Assembly: GCF_028640845.1 (NCBI RefSeq)
Contig: NC_080546.1
Coordinates: 36,401,520 to 36,465,519 of the forward strand
Length of the DNA stretch: 64,000 nucleotides
Reading direction: 5' to 3'
DNA from: Ahaetulla prasina
Lineage: Eukaryota > Chordata > Lepidosauria > Squamata > Colubridae
A model generated the notes under the pieces. The model was given only the letters and a program-made list of their open reading frames with translations, made no database searches and was not told the DNA's origin. The translations under genes and the position numbers were made by a program. Of the stretch, positions 33,607 through 47,283 are shown piece by piece (position 1 is the first letter of the stretch; the number at the start of each line of letters is the position of its first letter).

Positions 33607-33885
33607 CGGCCCGGCCATTTTCAGCGGACGCTGTTCCGCGCCCCCCAAAATGGCTGCCGCCATCTGCCATCCGCTACCCGTCCGCGACTCCAGCCCCATT
33701 CCCGGCAACCAAGTATCCAACGAGGCCTAAAGACCTCCCCTCGGTTGCCGGAATGATGGAATCCGAGGCGGAGGACTCAGGCAGCTCGGCAGTCGACGTC
33801 TACGGCATCTTGGCCCAGGAAAACCCTGCCCGCCATCAGCATGAAAATCAAAACGCCGCCATTCTCGCACATGCGTAGAAGAAGA

Positions 33886-35381
33886 CTGTCATAGTTAACA
33901 TAATTAACTGTCATAGTACTGACCATGGTGTAGGCTTTTTTGTTTTAATGACAGGGCTTTGGGATAATAGTATTATTTTTTCTTTTCAGTGTTGGAGTGT
34001 TTATGTTTGCTGCATTCTATGGTATTTGATAAGCATGTCAGTAGTAGTTGGTATTGCCTCCCTCCACTACCGTTCATTACAACAATAAGCCATCCTATTC
34101 CCCTGCCCAATTCCAGAAATGCAGCAATATTTGTATTTCCAGTAATTTATTTTGACAGGTATACCACTTTCATACAGGAGTCAGTACAGAATCATTATAA
34201 ATAATATCTATGTAGGATCACACTATATAATATTTAAAGGTCACACAATAGTCTTAAAGAAAATAAAACCACCTTGATAAGAAATTCTCAGCCCCAAATT
34301 CAGAGACACGTGTAAATGGTTCCCTGAGTTGATACAATGCTATGACTGGTTAGTATTTTTCTCACGTAAGATTAAAAAAAGCAAAAGTATTTTGAGCATT
34401 GAGTCAAAAGGAAAAAAACACGCAGGAAACCCTTTTTCCTGCTTGTAGAGTTACAAAGACTAAAAAATTATAGTTGGAGTATTTCTTTGTGCACAGTGTT
34501 TTCACTGACAAACCTAACATATCATGATTTAAATCACATTTAAATTGATAGGAAAGTCAATTTTAAAAGAACATTAGTAGGTTAGTAAATTAGCTCTTTT
34601 ATCAACCCTGCTAAAATAGATATGAAAAACCCTAAGCTTTGGAAATGTCTGCTTTTTATGCATTTCAATCATTACCCGATCCGTTTGTTATGTTCTGTGC
34701 TTGAATAGTTTGATTTGCCTAGAATATATATTCTGAAACGATATGAAAAGAATATACTTTCTTTTCTTATTTTTTCATTTATTGCTCTTTCATGAAGTTT
34801 ATACTAGTTTAGAGTACTGCTTATATAAAGGTGTTATTTTGGAGATTTATTTTTACTAAATTTTGGGAGATAAATTTCAAAATCAGTTATGAATGAATTA
34901 AATTTCTGGGAGAAGTAAAATATGCTTCAGTAGTAAATAATGAATGAATATTCTAACGCAGAAAGATACATTTATAAAGTTGTGGTTTTTTTTTGCCATA
35001 TTACTATTTGTAATATAGAACTTACTCGAATTTTCCTGAATATTTGAGTATTAATAAAATTGTTTGACGCATGAAAGCATTTCTTGTTGTCCAGGTGCTC
35101 AATTACTGGAAGGAAGAGGATGGGATAATTTCCCATCATCTTATATGTCACCACTTTGGTGCTGATTAGCAGATGGATTGTGACTCTATTGACCAAATAA
35201 TCTGAGGTTGGAAAAAAGGCTCTAGGTAAGAATCTGAACTACTAACGGTCAAAGCAAATTGGCATAAGAATTCAAGGTGTGCTGGACTTAGATCTCTTGT
35301 CGATGCAAAGGGACTTGCAACTGATCATGCTTTTGACCTCTCCCTCGTGCTCAGTCTGGTCATCTCCTACATCGTAATATT
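33886..35381. other. AT-rich sequence, nothing recognised
   Basis: No coding or repeat feature recognised apart from two copies of AACTGTCATAG close together at 33890-33920. Confidence 0.4.
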
Positions 35382-35389
35382 GTCTAGTA

Positions 35390-35506
35390 CAGGGGTCTGC
35401 AAACTTGGCTCTTTTAAGACTTGTGGACTTCAACTCCCAGAGTTCCAGCTTTGCTCTGGGAGTTGAAGTCCACAAGTCTTAAAAGAGACAAGTTTGCAGA
35501 CCCCTG
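35390..35506. mobile_element. Palindromic hAT-type MITE, 117 bp, perfect 8-bp target duplication
   Basis: It begins CAGGGGTCTGCAAACTTG and ends with the reverse complement. Its arms share GACTTGTGGACTTCAACTCC with the MITE at 2948, and the whole unit can form one long hairpin. GTCTAGTA lies on both sides (35382-35389 and 35507-35514). Confidence 0.93.
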
Positions 35507-35514
35507 GTCTAGTA

Positions 35515-36405
35515 CAATAAAAATAGAGAATTGTAAAAATCAAGCCTTTCTTATAAATTCAGAACAGTGACTCCCCATTATATCACTGAATCTTAAGCTT
35601 AATACTAAAATAAATAGCAAAAAATTCAGAACTATAGTTTGTATCCACAGCATCTGCAGGGAGGAATGGTCTAAAAAGGCTAGATGGCAGCACAATTAAA
35701 CAGTGACATTGCACACAAAGGACTTTGATAGCACAGTTGCTGCTGTCACAGTTGTCATCTTGTATTTTTGACCCCACCCACCAGACATCATTGCCTTTAT
35801 CAGAGCAGATTGGTCAAGTGACTTGTTTGAAAACATTAGCCCTAAAATTAAAGTAAATAAAGGTAAGGATGATTGAGGCAGGACAGTCAAAAGACCAGGG
35901 GTGGGTGGCAGTAGTTCAACATTAATTGGGCTGGAAATTTTCAAGTTGGAAAAAAGTTTTTAAAGCTGATTTTCTAAAATGGCATAAACCAAACAGAAAT
36001 AATCAGGTCAAGAAATTGTGGTATGTTTGTGTATATGTGCATGCTCAAGTGCTACTGGGATTTGTCTTTATTCTCCTAACAGATTATACCCATAATTAAC
36101 TTCTCCAATATTAATACTTTTTGCATAATTATTTTTCTTTGTCTTAATCTAAACTAACAGAAAAGGATGTCATGAGCTTTAAAAGTAGTATATTGATTGA
36201 TTTTTGCTTTTCTGACAGATATATAAAATGAAAGGAGATTAAATTTTATTTAGACAGAGTGGCTATTTTGATGTACGAACTTAAAATACTTGATTTATTA
36301 CATCTTCTGTGTATAAAAATGTACAAGTGCAGAAAAGATAAATTTTGCAGTTCTAATTCTGGAAATATAACTTTGCAGGGCTATTTAATCCAAATTGATA
36401 TTTCA
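35515..36405. other. AT-rich sequence, nothing recognised
   Basis: Nothing recognised up to the Tc1 element. Confidence 0.4.
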
Positions 36406-36407
36406 TA

Positions 36408-36620
36408 GAGACGTGGCCAAAAGTGTTGGCACCCCAGAAATTTTTCCAGAAAATCAAGTATTTCTCACAGAAAAGTATTGCATTAACACATGTTTTGCTA
36501 TACACATGTTTATTCCCTTTGTGTATATTGGAACAAAACAAAAAAAGGCAGGAAAAAAAGCAAATTGGACATAATGTCACACAAAACTCCAAAAATGGGC
36601 TGGACACAATTATTGGCACC
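36408..36620 (+). repeat. Tc1 left inverted repeat
   Basis: About 210 bp, the reverse complement of roughly 37825-38034. The first bases are more diverged (GAGACGTGGCC against CAGTCATGGCC on the other end), so the left terminus has decayed slightly. Confidence 0.88.
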
Positions 36621-36790
36621 CTTTCAAAGTTATGGGTAAATAAGATTGTTTCAAGCATGTGATGCTCCTTTAAACTCATCTGGGGCAAGTAACAGGTGTG
36701 GGCAATATAAAAATCACACCTGAAAGCAGATAAAAAGGAGAGAAGTTCACTTAGTCTTTGCATTGTGTGTCTGTGTGTGCCACACTAAGC

Positions 36791-37818
<1,028 letters not shown>

Positions 37819-37824
37819 GTTAAG

Positions 37825-38034
37825 GGTGCCAATAATTTTGTCCCATTTTTTGAGTTTTGATTGACATTATGTCCAGTTTGCTTTTTTTCCTCCCTTTGTT
37901 TTGTTTTGTTCCAATACACACAAAGGGAATATACATGTGTATAGCAAAACATGTGTTACTGCAATACTTTTCTGTGAGAAATACTTGATTTTCTGGAAAA
38001 ATTTCTGGAGTGCCAATACTTTCGGCCATGACTG
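37825..38034 (-). repeat. Tc1 right inverted repeat
   Basis: Partner of 36408-36620, ending GGCCATGACTG next to TA. Confidence 0.88.
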
Positions 38035-38036
38035 TA

Positions 38037-41000
38037 TATAAAGTTAAAGAATTTTTGAACTTCCTTCAATTTGCTTAATCAACCAACAAATGTAAATCCA
38101 TGATGCCAGACCATTTAGTTTATTAATAGCACACATAGAAGGATTATAGTAAGTTAATAACTTTCACAGAAAGACATAATAGAATGACAATGATGTCATA
38201 TTCAATAGATATTTGTCTAAAATAACAATATCTCTCCAGGTTTCATAGGCATTGGGTCATGTACAGATATTTCAGTTTTGGATTTTGAAAGTGGAATCTT
38301 GTTTACATCTTAGTTACCTAAGTGTCTAACTAGCTGCAGTACCTAAAGTGTCTAAATTAGTGTTTAACTAGCTGCAGTACCTTAATCCGCTAGGATTACA
38401 TTTAAATTGTTATGTCAAGACATCAGAGAAGAACATCCTCTTAAATATATATTAGCCTGTTTTTGAGGATTTTATTTTAAACCCTGTTGATGGTTAAGTG
38501 CGAATTTTGTGTGATAAAACAGGGAAAGGTAGGGTTAATAATAAGTGTGTGCTGAATGAATATGGATTTAGTGCACAAATGAATGGCTGGTGTAAATGAA
38601 TGAGGATCAAAGCTCAAAATAAATATATGAATGAAGAACAAATGGATCAAAAGGAATATGTAATAAAGAAAGTTATGAGAAATTATAAGATCAAAAAAGA
38701 ATAGTCCAAAGAGCAAAATCAGTAGGTAAACGCTGTCTGGATGTGGTGGAAGCAAAAATGCTTTATAAGACTAAAGGAATGAAATGATATAGTGAATTGT
38801 ATTAGTAAAAACATTTCCAGGAATACATTGTTTCCTACTCTTATTTTTTATCCTTCATTTGTTGTCTGACTTTTTCTTGCTTGTGATTTTTGCTCTATAT
38901 AATTCAGCTTACCTGAAAATACCATGCATACGAAGTATCCATCCATTTTTCTTCTTTAGTTATTTTTTTTCACCTTTTAAAAGAACTTGGGCAAGAAATT
39001 ATATAAAGGGTTCAGGACTTTATCTCTCTCTGACTCTCATCTGAAAAGAGAATGGGAACAAATTTGGTGTAGAGGACAAAGCTGCCAAAGTGTGAACAAG
39101 TTTAAAGATGGAAAAAAATCCAGAAAAATGTCCCTATTAGAACCAATTGCCACCCTTTGGAATGCTACTGACAGCTCCTATCTTAAGTCCTTTTTTCTCT
39201 TTTTCCCCTTGACTCCTTTAATTAGTTAAACTGCTATTGAAGAGTTGTATAAAATTCTGAACAGATTCTGCATGTTTTCCCTTCCTTATCATAGTACCTA
39301 TTTCAATTTCATAAGACTTTGGGGATATGTCTAAGGGTCATACCCATAGTTTAGACAGCTGCACACAGTGCTGCAACAACCTAACACTACATATACCATA
39401 ATTCTGATTTAGAAAATGAAGATGAATTGCGTATCAGTACGTGCCTTGAATATATTTCTTTAATAAATATTCAAGAAAGGTATACATCCAAAAGTGCAGA
39501 AATATATTTGACAGTCAAGAGTACTTTAGAATGAACGGTGCCATTTATTATGCATGCTGTTTAAGTATTTCTTTTTCTCTCAAGAGCCTTAGTGGTGTCC
39601 AGTACAATAAAAATACAGAATTACTCAGTAATGGTAAAGACAAGTAAAACTCCTGGTGACACATAGTGTCCTGGTGACACTATGTTCTGCTGGCATATCT
39701 TTCAGCTCCCAAATCTAGCTGACAGCTGTAGTATTTTTAATGCTCTTGCATCTAAAACAAACCAGGCTTGCTTAATTTGCAATGCTCTACAGACTAAGCC
39801 AGGTGTTGCTACTATTACTATGTAAAATTTAAGACATCTTGTCATATTTTTTAAAAAATCAAGTAGAGTATTCAGCAATTAAGCTTAAGGTTTATTTATT
39901 TGGTGTATGGTGTTGGTCCAATCTTACAATATATACAATGTTTCTGGCTGTAGCAGATATTAGAAACATACAGTCACAAAAATATTAAATTTAGTTAATA
40001 GACCATGAGTTAAAAAATAATTTCTTTTCTAAATACTTCTGAAAGGGTGTTTATCTTGCTCCCAAATAATAATGATCAGCCTTTGTTTATGAACTCAAAT
40101 AAAGCCTCCAAAATATGAAGATTTACTCCTTTTTAATTTAGCTGCAGTGCTAATTTTTATGTTTGTTTGTTTAATGCCTCTTCAAAGGTGATAATTATAA
40201 CTTCTTTACTCTAAAACAAATACTAACATAGACATTAGGACATTGTGTTCTAGCACAGGATGTTTGACCTTCCACTTGGCATCTTCTGCTTCTGAGAGGA
40301 ATCAAGTAAGCCAAGGTTTGTTTAGAATAACTTGCAAACAAGTAATTTTATACAAACTTGGCTTGCTTCTGCATTATATTGTGGAAACTGGAACAATTTC
40401 CGAAGCATGTCTGTTTACAGCTTACAACTTCAGACTAGCTTGAGAGTGAAAAGCAGCATTCTCAATTTGCACATGACATTAAATCAATCAAACATAAAAA
40501 CTTCTTGCATGTTTAACTCCTCCCCCCCCCCCAAAAAAAAAAATAGGACAAGCAACCACAGAGCAAAGCCCACCAATATTCCTGTATAATCATAATTAGA
40601 TGGAATTGTAAATGCAGGCTTGTTATTAATTGGACTGTTGTGAATCATAATAAATGCTGTCGTTTATCATATTGAAAAACATGCAGAGTGTTCTGATTTA
40701 CCAAAATACACATTTTCTTTTTCTTTTTCGTTTGCCAAACCATTAAATTTCTATACTTAAGTAGATGGGATTATGACCAATGCTGATTTATCAGAACTGC
40801 ATCCATCTTCTTGAAACATTGTATTTCTATTGTTAATTTTAATTACCAGTGAATCATCTCTAAAGTTTAAATCTTATGTCAGATACTTAAAAAAATTAAA
40901 TAGAGACACATAATAGAAGAATAGAAAGGCTTCAGAATTTATTGGAAATATAATTATTCTTTTCTGGATATGCTTTGATCCTAATAGTCTCTTCTCTATA

Positions 41001-41895
41001 TTTTGCATCCTTTTATGTTAATTTGAAGTTGAATGTATCATTTTTCAAAATCTGGACATCAATGCCAGTTCTAACAAAATAAACTTTCTACTAGCTTACT
41101 TTCTTCTTTTTTTTAAAGAAAAACCAATATAGTATGGAAGAAATACTAGTTTTTTCTGATGGACCCTGTAATGGAAATCAGCATGCCATAATTGTGTGGG
41201 TGTAGTTTTTACCCTGAGGAATATTAATACTTGAAACCACTTTGTTATTCATAAGGATCATTTCCTTCTGACAATCTAGCAGTTTAAGCCTTGCAATTTG
41301 GGGTGGTAGTGATGTCTTTTTGAGACTTTCTAATGCCACTATATTCTTTATATTTAGCAGAATAGGTAAAAAAAGAATTTTTGAGACATTTTGTTGCTTA
41401 GGCACATAATTCTTGTTTTAAACACTTGTTTTATAACAAAGTCTAGAGTGCATAATAACTTTAATAATACAGTATCAGTCATGCATAAAATTTAAGCTGG
41501 ACAAATGCATAAAATAATAAAATAAAATAAAGCAGATGATGGATGTATTTATTGTCTATTGGGACCATAAAGAAACTACATGAGAGCTAGGGTGAGTGGA
41601 TTGTTCAAGGCAAAAGATACTCTGTTAGTATATCTTAGAAGACAAATTACTTTAGAAAAGGCATCCATGTGAAGAATCATCTCTCTAGTTCAAGAAAGAT
41701 GACTTCCGACAAATATAAATGATAAAGTTTCCTTCTGGTGATTTCTTAGACATAGTGTAAGCCATAAGACATAATTTTCTTGGCAATGATACAGAATTGG
41801 ATTCTTTTGTGCCTTATTCCAGTCCTTTATCCTCTCCTGACTTTCCAGGATAATGTATAGCCCTGGAACTTCCTTGTGATTTTTTAAAATTATTA
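38037..41895. other. AT-rich sequence, no recognised gene
   Basis: This 3.9 kb has no coding signature. Small structures: a direct repeat of TAACTAGCTGCAGTACCT near 38325-38385, a perfect 10-bp hairpin with 5-base loop at 39661-39685, and a C-run then A-run near 40524-40543. No interspersed repeat end was recognised. Confidence 0.4.
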
Positions 41896-42315
41896 ATATA
41901 GGTAGTCCTCTTTTTATTTAACTTAATTATTTAATTTAATTTAATTTAATTATTTAATTAATAAATTAAAATATTATTATTAATAGGTAGTCCTCGATTT
42001 ACATTTTATTTAGTGACTGTTCAAAGTTACAATAGCATTGAAAAAAGTGACTTGTAACAATTTTTCACACTTATGACTGTTACAGCATCCCCATGCCCAT
42101 GTGGTCAAAATTCAGATGCATGGCAACTGGTTCATGTTTATGACTGTTGCTGTGCCTCAAGGTCATATGATCACCTTTTCCAACCTTTTGAAAAGCCAAA
42201 ATCAATTGGGAATCATTTAACAACCGTGTTACTAATTTATCAATTGCAGTGATTCACTTAACAACTGTGGCAAGAAATATTATAAATGGGGCAAAACTCA
42301 CTTAACAAATCCTAA
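41896..42315. repeat. Interspersed repeat beginning TAGGTAGTCCTCG, right end lost
   Basis: TAGGTAGTCCTCGATTTACA starts the main copy at about 41984. An abortive TAGGTAGTCCTC head lies at about 41900, separated by an AATTTAATT low-complexity run. Motifs such as CAACCGTGTTACTAA and GATTCACTTAACAACTGTGG match a common squamate nonautonomous repeat whose complete form ends in the complement of its start. That end is not seen here. Superfamily not decided. Confidence 0.6.
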
Positions 42316-42487
42316 CCGTATTTGTTTTCACCAGGAGCTGAGATCATCTGAGAAAATATTTACATTTCTAAACAGTATATATAATTATCATAATAACTAT
42401 AATAATGAAGACGATGTCCTTTTCAATGTGATCCATAAATAATGTAAAAATATCCTGTTGATTCCTTTTGATATTTACTGTATATGT

Positions 42488-42869
42488 CCGTGATGACGAA
42501 CCTACGGCACGCGTGCCACAGGTGGCACACATAGCCATATTGGTAGGCACATGAGCTCAGCTCCGGAACTTAACATATTGGTGGGGCTGGAAGTTGGCAA
42601 ATGGGCTTTTTTCGGCCTCTCGAGGGCCTCCAGGAGGGTGGGAAAAGGCGGTTTTCGCCCTCCCCAGACTCCTAAAAGGGCTTTGGAGGCGGGGGACAGC
42701 AAAAAACGGGCCTACTGTCCCATCATGTGCCAAGAGCGTGGGCAGCATGGGGGGGGGTCAGATGCGCATGCATAGGAGCAGGGCGCATAGAATTATGGGT
42801 GTGGGTATGCGCATGCGCGACCCTCCCCCCCCCCCGCTCCTGGCACGCGATGGCAAAAAGCTATCACTG
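42488..42869. mobile_element. Non-autonomous hAT-type DNA transposon, 382 bp
   Basis: The left end reads CCGTGATGACGAACCTACGG and the right end closes CTATCACTG. Flanks GTATATGT (42480-42487) and GTATAGGT (42870-42877) match at 7 of 8 positions. It is the same family as 1285-1699. Minor open frames on both strands are by-products of its GC-rich composition. Confidence 0.85.
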
Positions 42870-42877
42870 GTATAGGT

Positions 42878-43696
42878 TAGTGTTTAAAATGTACACCTGG
42901 CTTCCCTATTCTTATGGATGGTAATTCTCACCATATGGAAGGCACTAAAATTGTTGGAGGACAGCAAATAGGTTTCAGTGATCTTCAAGCTTTCCCATTG
43001 GTAAGCTCACAATAGATCTTGTCCAAAATGCTATATTGAGAACCTTGTTTCCTAAAAAGGATAAACATGGATTATGTTAAGTGATAAAAATGTGGTACCT
43101 GTTAGGGTGGGAAGACAATCCATAGGTTTCTTTGAGTTATTTGCACAACATTCTGTGGGTAAATTGGGTGTGGTCCGAAGATGTGACAGGAGCAACACTT
43201 TGTGGGTTAGGTCCACTTGATTCCTTTGGGTTTGGCAATGGGGGATGAATACTGAGATTTGGGAGTTGATCAGTGCTTCTTTGGTAGAACGTGTGGTTAT
43301 ACCAACCCTGAAGAATGCTGTAGTGCACTGAGATTTGCCTTCGATCCAACAATATTGGACAACTTTCACTGTATCTCCTGTTTTGCTTTTGGGGAAGTTG
43401 CTGGGAAACATAGTTGGGCAAAGATAATGGCCTACTGTCAGAAATGCAACTAGCACGTTAACTATTGGAATTATTAAGCTTACTCACCACTGGGTGGACA
43501 ATGGAAATTTTAATAGCATATGTGAGAACAGCACTAATACTGAGTCTGAATAGAAACAAATTTTGCTTTCAAATGGGAAGCTTATATTGGGATAACTTAT
43601 ATCCCAATTGTTGCTCTAATAGGCATCACCCCAATTTGGGTGAAAGTAAATAGTCTTTTGTGTATAACATAGAAGATATTAAAGAGTTCTCTAGAG
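42878..43696. other. Unassigned sequence, perhaps the 3' part of an old LINE
   Basis: A 134-codon minus-strand frame (43052-43456) has no domain I recognise. The degenerate LINE at 43891-45200 runs in the same direction, so this could be its 3' portion, but that is a guess. Confidence 0.3.
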
Positions 43697-43890
43697 CAGG
43701 GGTCACCAACCTTTCAGACCTCAGGGACCACTAAATTCATAATTTTAAATCGCACAGACCATTAATAAGATTTTTTTTTTAAAAGATAAATAGTATTTAA
43801 TGCAATATAAAAAATACAAATTTTTCTGCGGATCACCAAAATTTTCTCACAGACCATCAATAGTCCACAGACCACCGGTGGTGACCACTG
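43697..43890. mobile_element. hAT-type MITE with CAGGGGTCACCAACC ends
   Basis: The unit starts CAGGGGTCACCAACC and ends GGTGGTGACCACTG, imperfect inverted ends. The interior is AT-rich with repeated CACAGACCAT(C/T)AAT. The candidate 8-bp duplication is poor. Confidence 0.65.
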
Positions 43891-45200
43891 ATCTAGGAAT
43901 AGTCTAGAGAGAAGGTGAGGTTGTGCTGTAAAAGGGATGAGATATTTGGTCTATTGTTTTAGATGTCTAGATCCTAAATCCTCTGCTTAATTCAGCCAAG
44001 GTTTTATCAAGTCCCACAGCAGGGAGTGCTGACAAGGTGAGACTGCAGTATATCAGAACATAATTAATTTGTCTTAAGGTGGAAGTCAGACTATTTGTCA
44101 AGATGAAATGGGTCTACAGACTTGCTTCAGCCAGAATCTAAAACAGCAAAATCTTAATCAGGTCCCAAGGGAAATACAGCCTAATTCTAGTTATGTTAGA
44201 ACATTAAAAGTTGAAAAGGAATTTGTAGGAAGATTTGCAAGTATTTTGATTGAATTGCTTCTAAACTAGAACTAAACTTGTACATGCATAGCTGAGCACC
44301 ATACAACATCAAACCCAGAACTGTGGCTTTAAATATTTTAATAGCTTCTGGGACATAATTATTACAAAATTGATGTGCAAATTTAGCATTTGCAAGGAAC
44401 AGTTTTGGGGCTTTTACTAGAAGCTCTTTTGTTTGAATAGATTATCAGATAGAATACTGAAAACTGATACCTAGATATTTAAGGGATTTTATTTATTCAT
44501 TCATTTAAAATGCTACCCATCTAACTATCAAAAGTGACTCTGAGCATCTTACAATGCCATAAAAGCATAAATATAAAAACATTGAAATTAAAACACTTAA
44601 ATAAACACTAAACACCCCTGGTCTATATAATTAGGGCCTTGAAGTACTTTCTAAAAATTACCAATACTTTTTATTTTGTAGTTTATTTCAGGGTGATCTC
44701 TTGAACAGAAAAATGATAAAGAGTTTTAAGGCATCTTTAAAGGTCTACTTTGGTTACTGACCTTATGGTTGTATCATCAAAGGAGAATAGAGGTGGGGGT
44801 AGGCAAGGCAGAGAGGATGGAATTCTGGCTTAGCAAATGTCCATCAATAGTGCTAATATAAAGCTTAAATAATAGTGGTGCAATTACAGCCTTGCTTAAT
44901 ACCTTTGCTAGTAGTTGTGCTGTGACAGGTTTATTAGTTTTAAAAAAATTGTTGACTACTTCTTGTTGGATTCTGATCCAATTATTAAGAGCATAACTAT
45001 GCTTTTTTCTTTTAAAGTTTCTGATAGACCTTTTTAGAAAGTAAAAGCTTTCATATGAAGGACACTCATCATAGATATATTCTTGTAGGCAAGAATTACC
45101 ATGTTTTCGCTAAGCTATCCTCTTTGTCAAACCAGGGTATGGATCAGAGGTTAGACTGAGGTTTTAAAAAGGACCTGAACATGCTGTAAGTCTTTTTGAC
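43891..45200 (-). mobile_element. Highly degenerate LINE (RT-like traces), family uncertain
   Basis: On the minus strand, scattered in-frame traces read GIKQGC-like, LYSFDDTT-like (position of the catalytic YADD box, about 44770) and IKIFKATVLGL followed by MLYGAQLC (about 44290-44350), in the order expected for a LINE polymerase. Stops and frame changes are frequent. This is pattern recognition on a badly decayed sequence and could be wrong in detail. Confidence 0.4.
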
Positions 45201-45246
45201 TAAGGGTAATGATTCTCTGGTAAAGTGAAATTATCAGATTGCTGAT

Positions 45247-45470
45247 TGTCATGAGCCGTGGTGGCGCAGTGGTTAGAATGCAGTACTGCAAGCTACGTCT
45301 GCTGACTGCTGGCTGCCAGCAGTTTGGCAGTTCGAATCTCACCAGGCTCAAGGTTGACTCGGCCTTCCATCCTTCCAAAGTTGGTAAAATGAGGATCCAG
45401 ATTGTTGGGGGCAATATGCTGACACTGTAAATTGCTCAGAGAGTGCTGTGTGTGCGTGTGCAGAGAGTGT
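45247..45470 (+). mobile_element. Squamate tRNA-derived SINE, second family
   Basis: The head GAGCCGTGGTGGCGCAGTGG with GTTAGAATGCAGTACTGCAA carries an A box, and GGCAGTTCGAATCTCACCAG carries a B box. The body CCTTCCATCCTTCCAAAGTT and GGGGGCAATATGCTGACAC is the standard body of an abundant squamate SINE. The 3' end is truncated in a TG/CA-rich run. Not a functional tRNA gene. Confidence 0.85.
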
Positions 45471-45991
45471 ATGTGTACGCACACATACAGTTTCAAAATA
45501 GTTCTAAATCATATTGTAATAATGTCCTAACAAAACCAGTCAACTGTTCCAGAAGACATATCCTGTATAATTTTCATAGATATGCACAAATAGCAGCATG
45601 GGCATTTTTTTTTTAATATATATATATATATGTAATATTTTGGAAGCATGCCTAGTGCCTGCTCAAAATTCTACTTCAGACTCCCAGTCTCCAAATAAGA
45701 TTAACTGTTCCCTTGGCTCTAGACCAAGGACATATACAAGTTACAGAATTGTTGTTTTACTGAATTTCCCAAGAGCTCCATCCCTTTAAGACTTTACTTT
45801 GAAGGAAGCACTAAAATCTATGATTCTTGTTTAATGAGAATCCTAGTTTATGTTCTCATTAGTGTTATCTTAGACTTGCAAATTGGATGGTAATTTATAC
45901 TAGGCCACTAAAAACACTGTAGAAGTTAATATTTTTAAGCTTCATTGCATGTGGTGAAGATCATGGCATATATACATACATACATGCAATA

Positions 45992-46616
45992 CTCTCTACA
46001 TGGGGCTGCCCTTGAGGTGCACCCAGAGGCTGCAGTTAGTCCAGAATGCGGCTGCGCGAGTAGTAATGGGAGCCGCTCGTGGCTCCCACGTAACACCACT
46101 GCTCCGTAGTCTGCACTGGCTTCCTGTGGTCTTTCCGGTGCGCTTCAAGATTTTGGTTACCACCTTTAAAGCGCTCCATGGCTTAGGACCCGGGTACTTA
46201 CGAGACCGCCTGCTGTTACCCTATGCCTCCCACCGACCCGTACGCTCTCATAGAGAGGGTCTCCTCAGGGTGCCGTCCGCCAAACAGTGTCGGCTGGGGG
46301 CCCCAGGGTAGGGCCTTCTCTGTGGGAGCATCGACGCCTGGAATGAACTCCCCTGGCCTACGCCAAGTGCCTGATCTTGGACCTTCCGTCGTGAGCTAAA
46401 ACATACTTATTTATTCAAGCGGGACTGGCATAATAGTTTGATTTTAAATTGGGGTTTTATTAATATTCTTAAATATTTTAAATTTAATTTTAATTATTAG
46501 CCGTTTTGTAATTTTGCTATGTTTTAATTTGTTTTAATTGTACATATTTTGTATTTTATCTCCGGCTGTACACCGCTCTGAGTCCTTCGGGAGAAGGGCG
46601 GTATAAAAATTCAATA

Positions 46617-46625
<9 letters not shown>
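45992..46625 (+). mobile_element. CR1/L3-like LINE 3' end, unit 1
   Basis: 5'-truncated at the codons for YMGLPL. The frame 46000-46311 gives MGLPLRCTQRLQLVQNAAAR, HGLGPGYLRDRLLLPYASHR and ends early at a stop after RVPSAKQCRLGAPG. The 3' end GGCTGTACACCGCTCTGAGT leads to GGGCGGTATAAAAATTCAAT and an AATAAT tail, unlike the TTTA tails of the minus-strand copies. Confidence 0.88.

Positions 46626-46697
<72 letters not shown>
46616..46697. repeat. (AAT)n microsatellite
   Basis: About 27 AAT units directly after the LINE 3' end in unit 1. The partner tract in unit 2 is at 47907-47985. Confidence 0.93.
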
Positions 46698-46698
<1 letters not shown>

Positions 46699-47283
46699 TT
46701 TTTTCATTCTCTTGCTGTCCTCTTTATAATTTTAAGAAGCTAATAGTCACTTACAGTCATCCTTACCTTCCATGAACACATAATTTTGAATCTTAACAGA
46801 GTTTTCTAGATTACTAAATGCAGCAGATCCTGAAAAAGGCCTCATGAGTTCTGCTGAATTGATTTGCTGGCTCTTGGAATACTTGAAACATAGCACTTTT
46901 ATAGGTGAACAAATTTCACCAGGGAAAAATGTTGATGTCTAGATAAGTCTTCAAGTTTAAACATCAAACCTTTTTTTTTTTCTGTCAATTTATGCTGGAA
47001 GCTGTAAACTGGCCTCTTACTCTGTTCTATACTTCTGGTTACTTGAAGGTCAATTTGAATCCCAAGAGCTCCATCCCTTTAAGACTTTACTTTGAAGGAA
47101 GCACTAAAATCTATGATTCTTGTTTAATGAGAATCCTAGTTTATGTTCTCATTAGTGTTATCTTAGACTTGCAAATTGGATGGTAATTTATACTAGGCCA
47201 CTAAAAACACTGTAGAAGTTAATATTTTTAAGCTTCATTGCATGTGGTGAAGATCACGGCATATATACATACATACATGCAAT

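Larger units (their letters stand above)
30121..33885 (-). mobile_element. CR1/L3-like LINE, near full length but with most of RT deleted
   Basis: On the minus strand the order from 33885 downward is: a CpG-rich 5' region with repeats, an endonuclease frame (about 32230-31080), an abrupt junction near 31000, the RT C-terminal part (30970-30401), a short 3' UTR with TACACCGCCCTGAGTCCTTC and a long TTTA microsatellite tail. The polymerase core is missing, so the element is defective. Its 5' edge near 33885 (CGCACATGCGTAGAAGA on the plus strand) looks like a real element start rather than random truncation. No convincing target duplication is visible. Confidence 0.85.

Noticed and set aside
33444..33878. 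144-codon plus-strand frame
   Set aside because: It is antisense to the 5' region of a minus-strand CR1/L3-like element and its composition follows the GC-rich repeats.
43052..43456. 134-codon minus-strand open frame as a host gene
   Set aside because: No domain, no splice or start context, and it lies beside decayed LINE sequence in the same orientation.
45247..45470. tRNA gene from A and B box matches
   Set aside because: The body after the B box is the standard SINE body and the cloverleaf is not complete.
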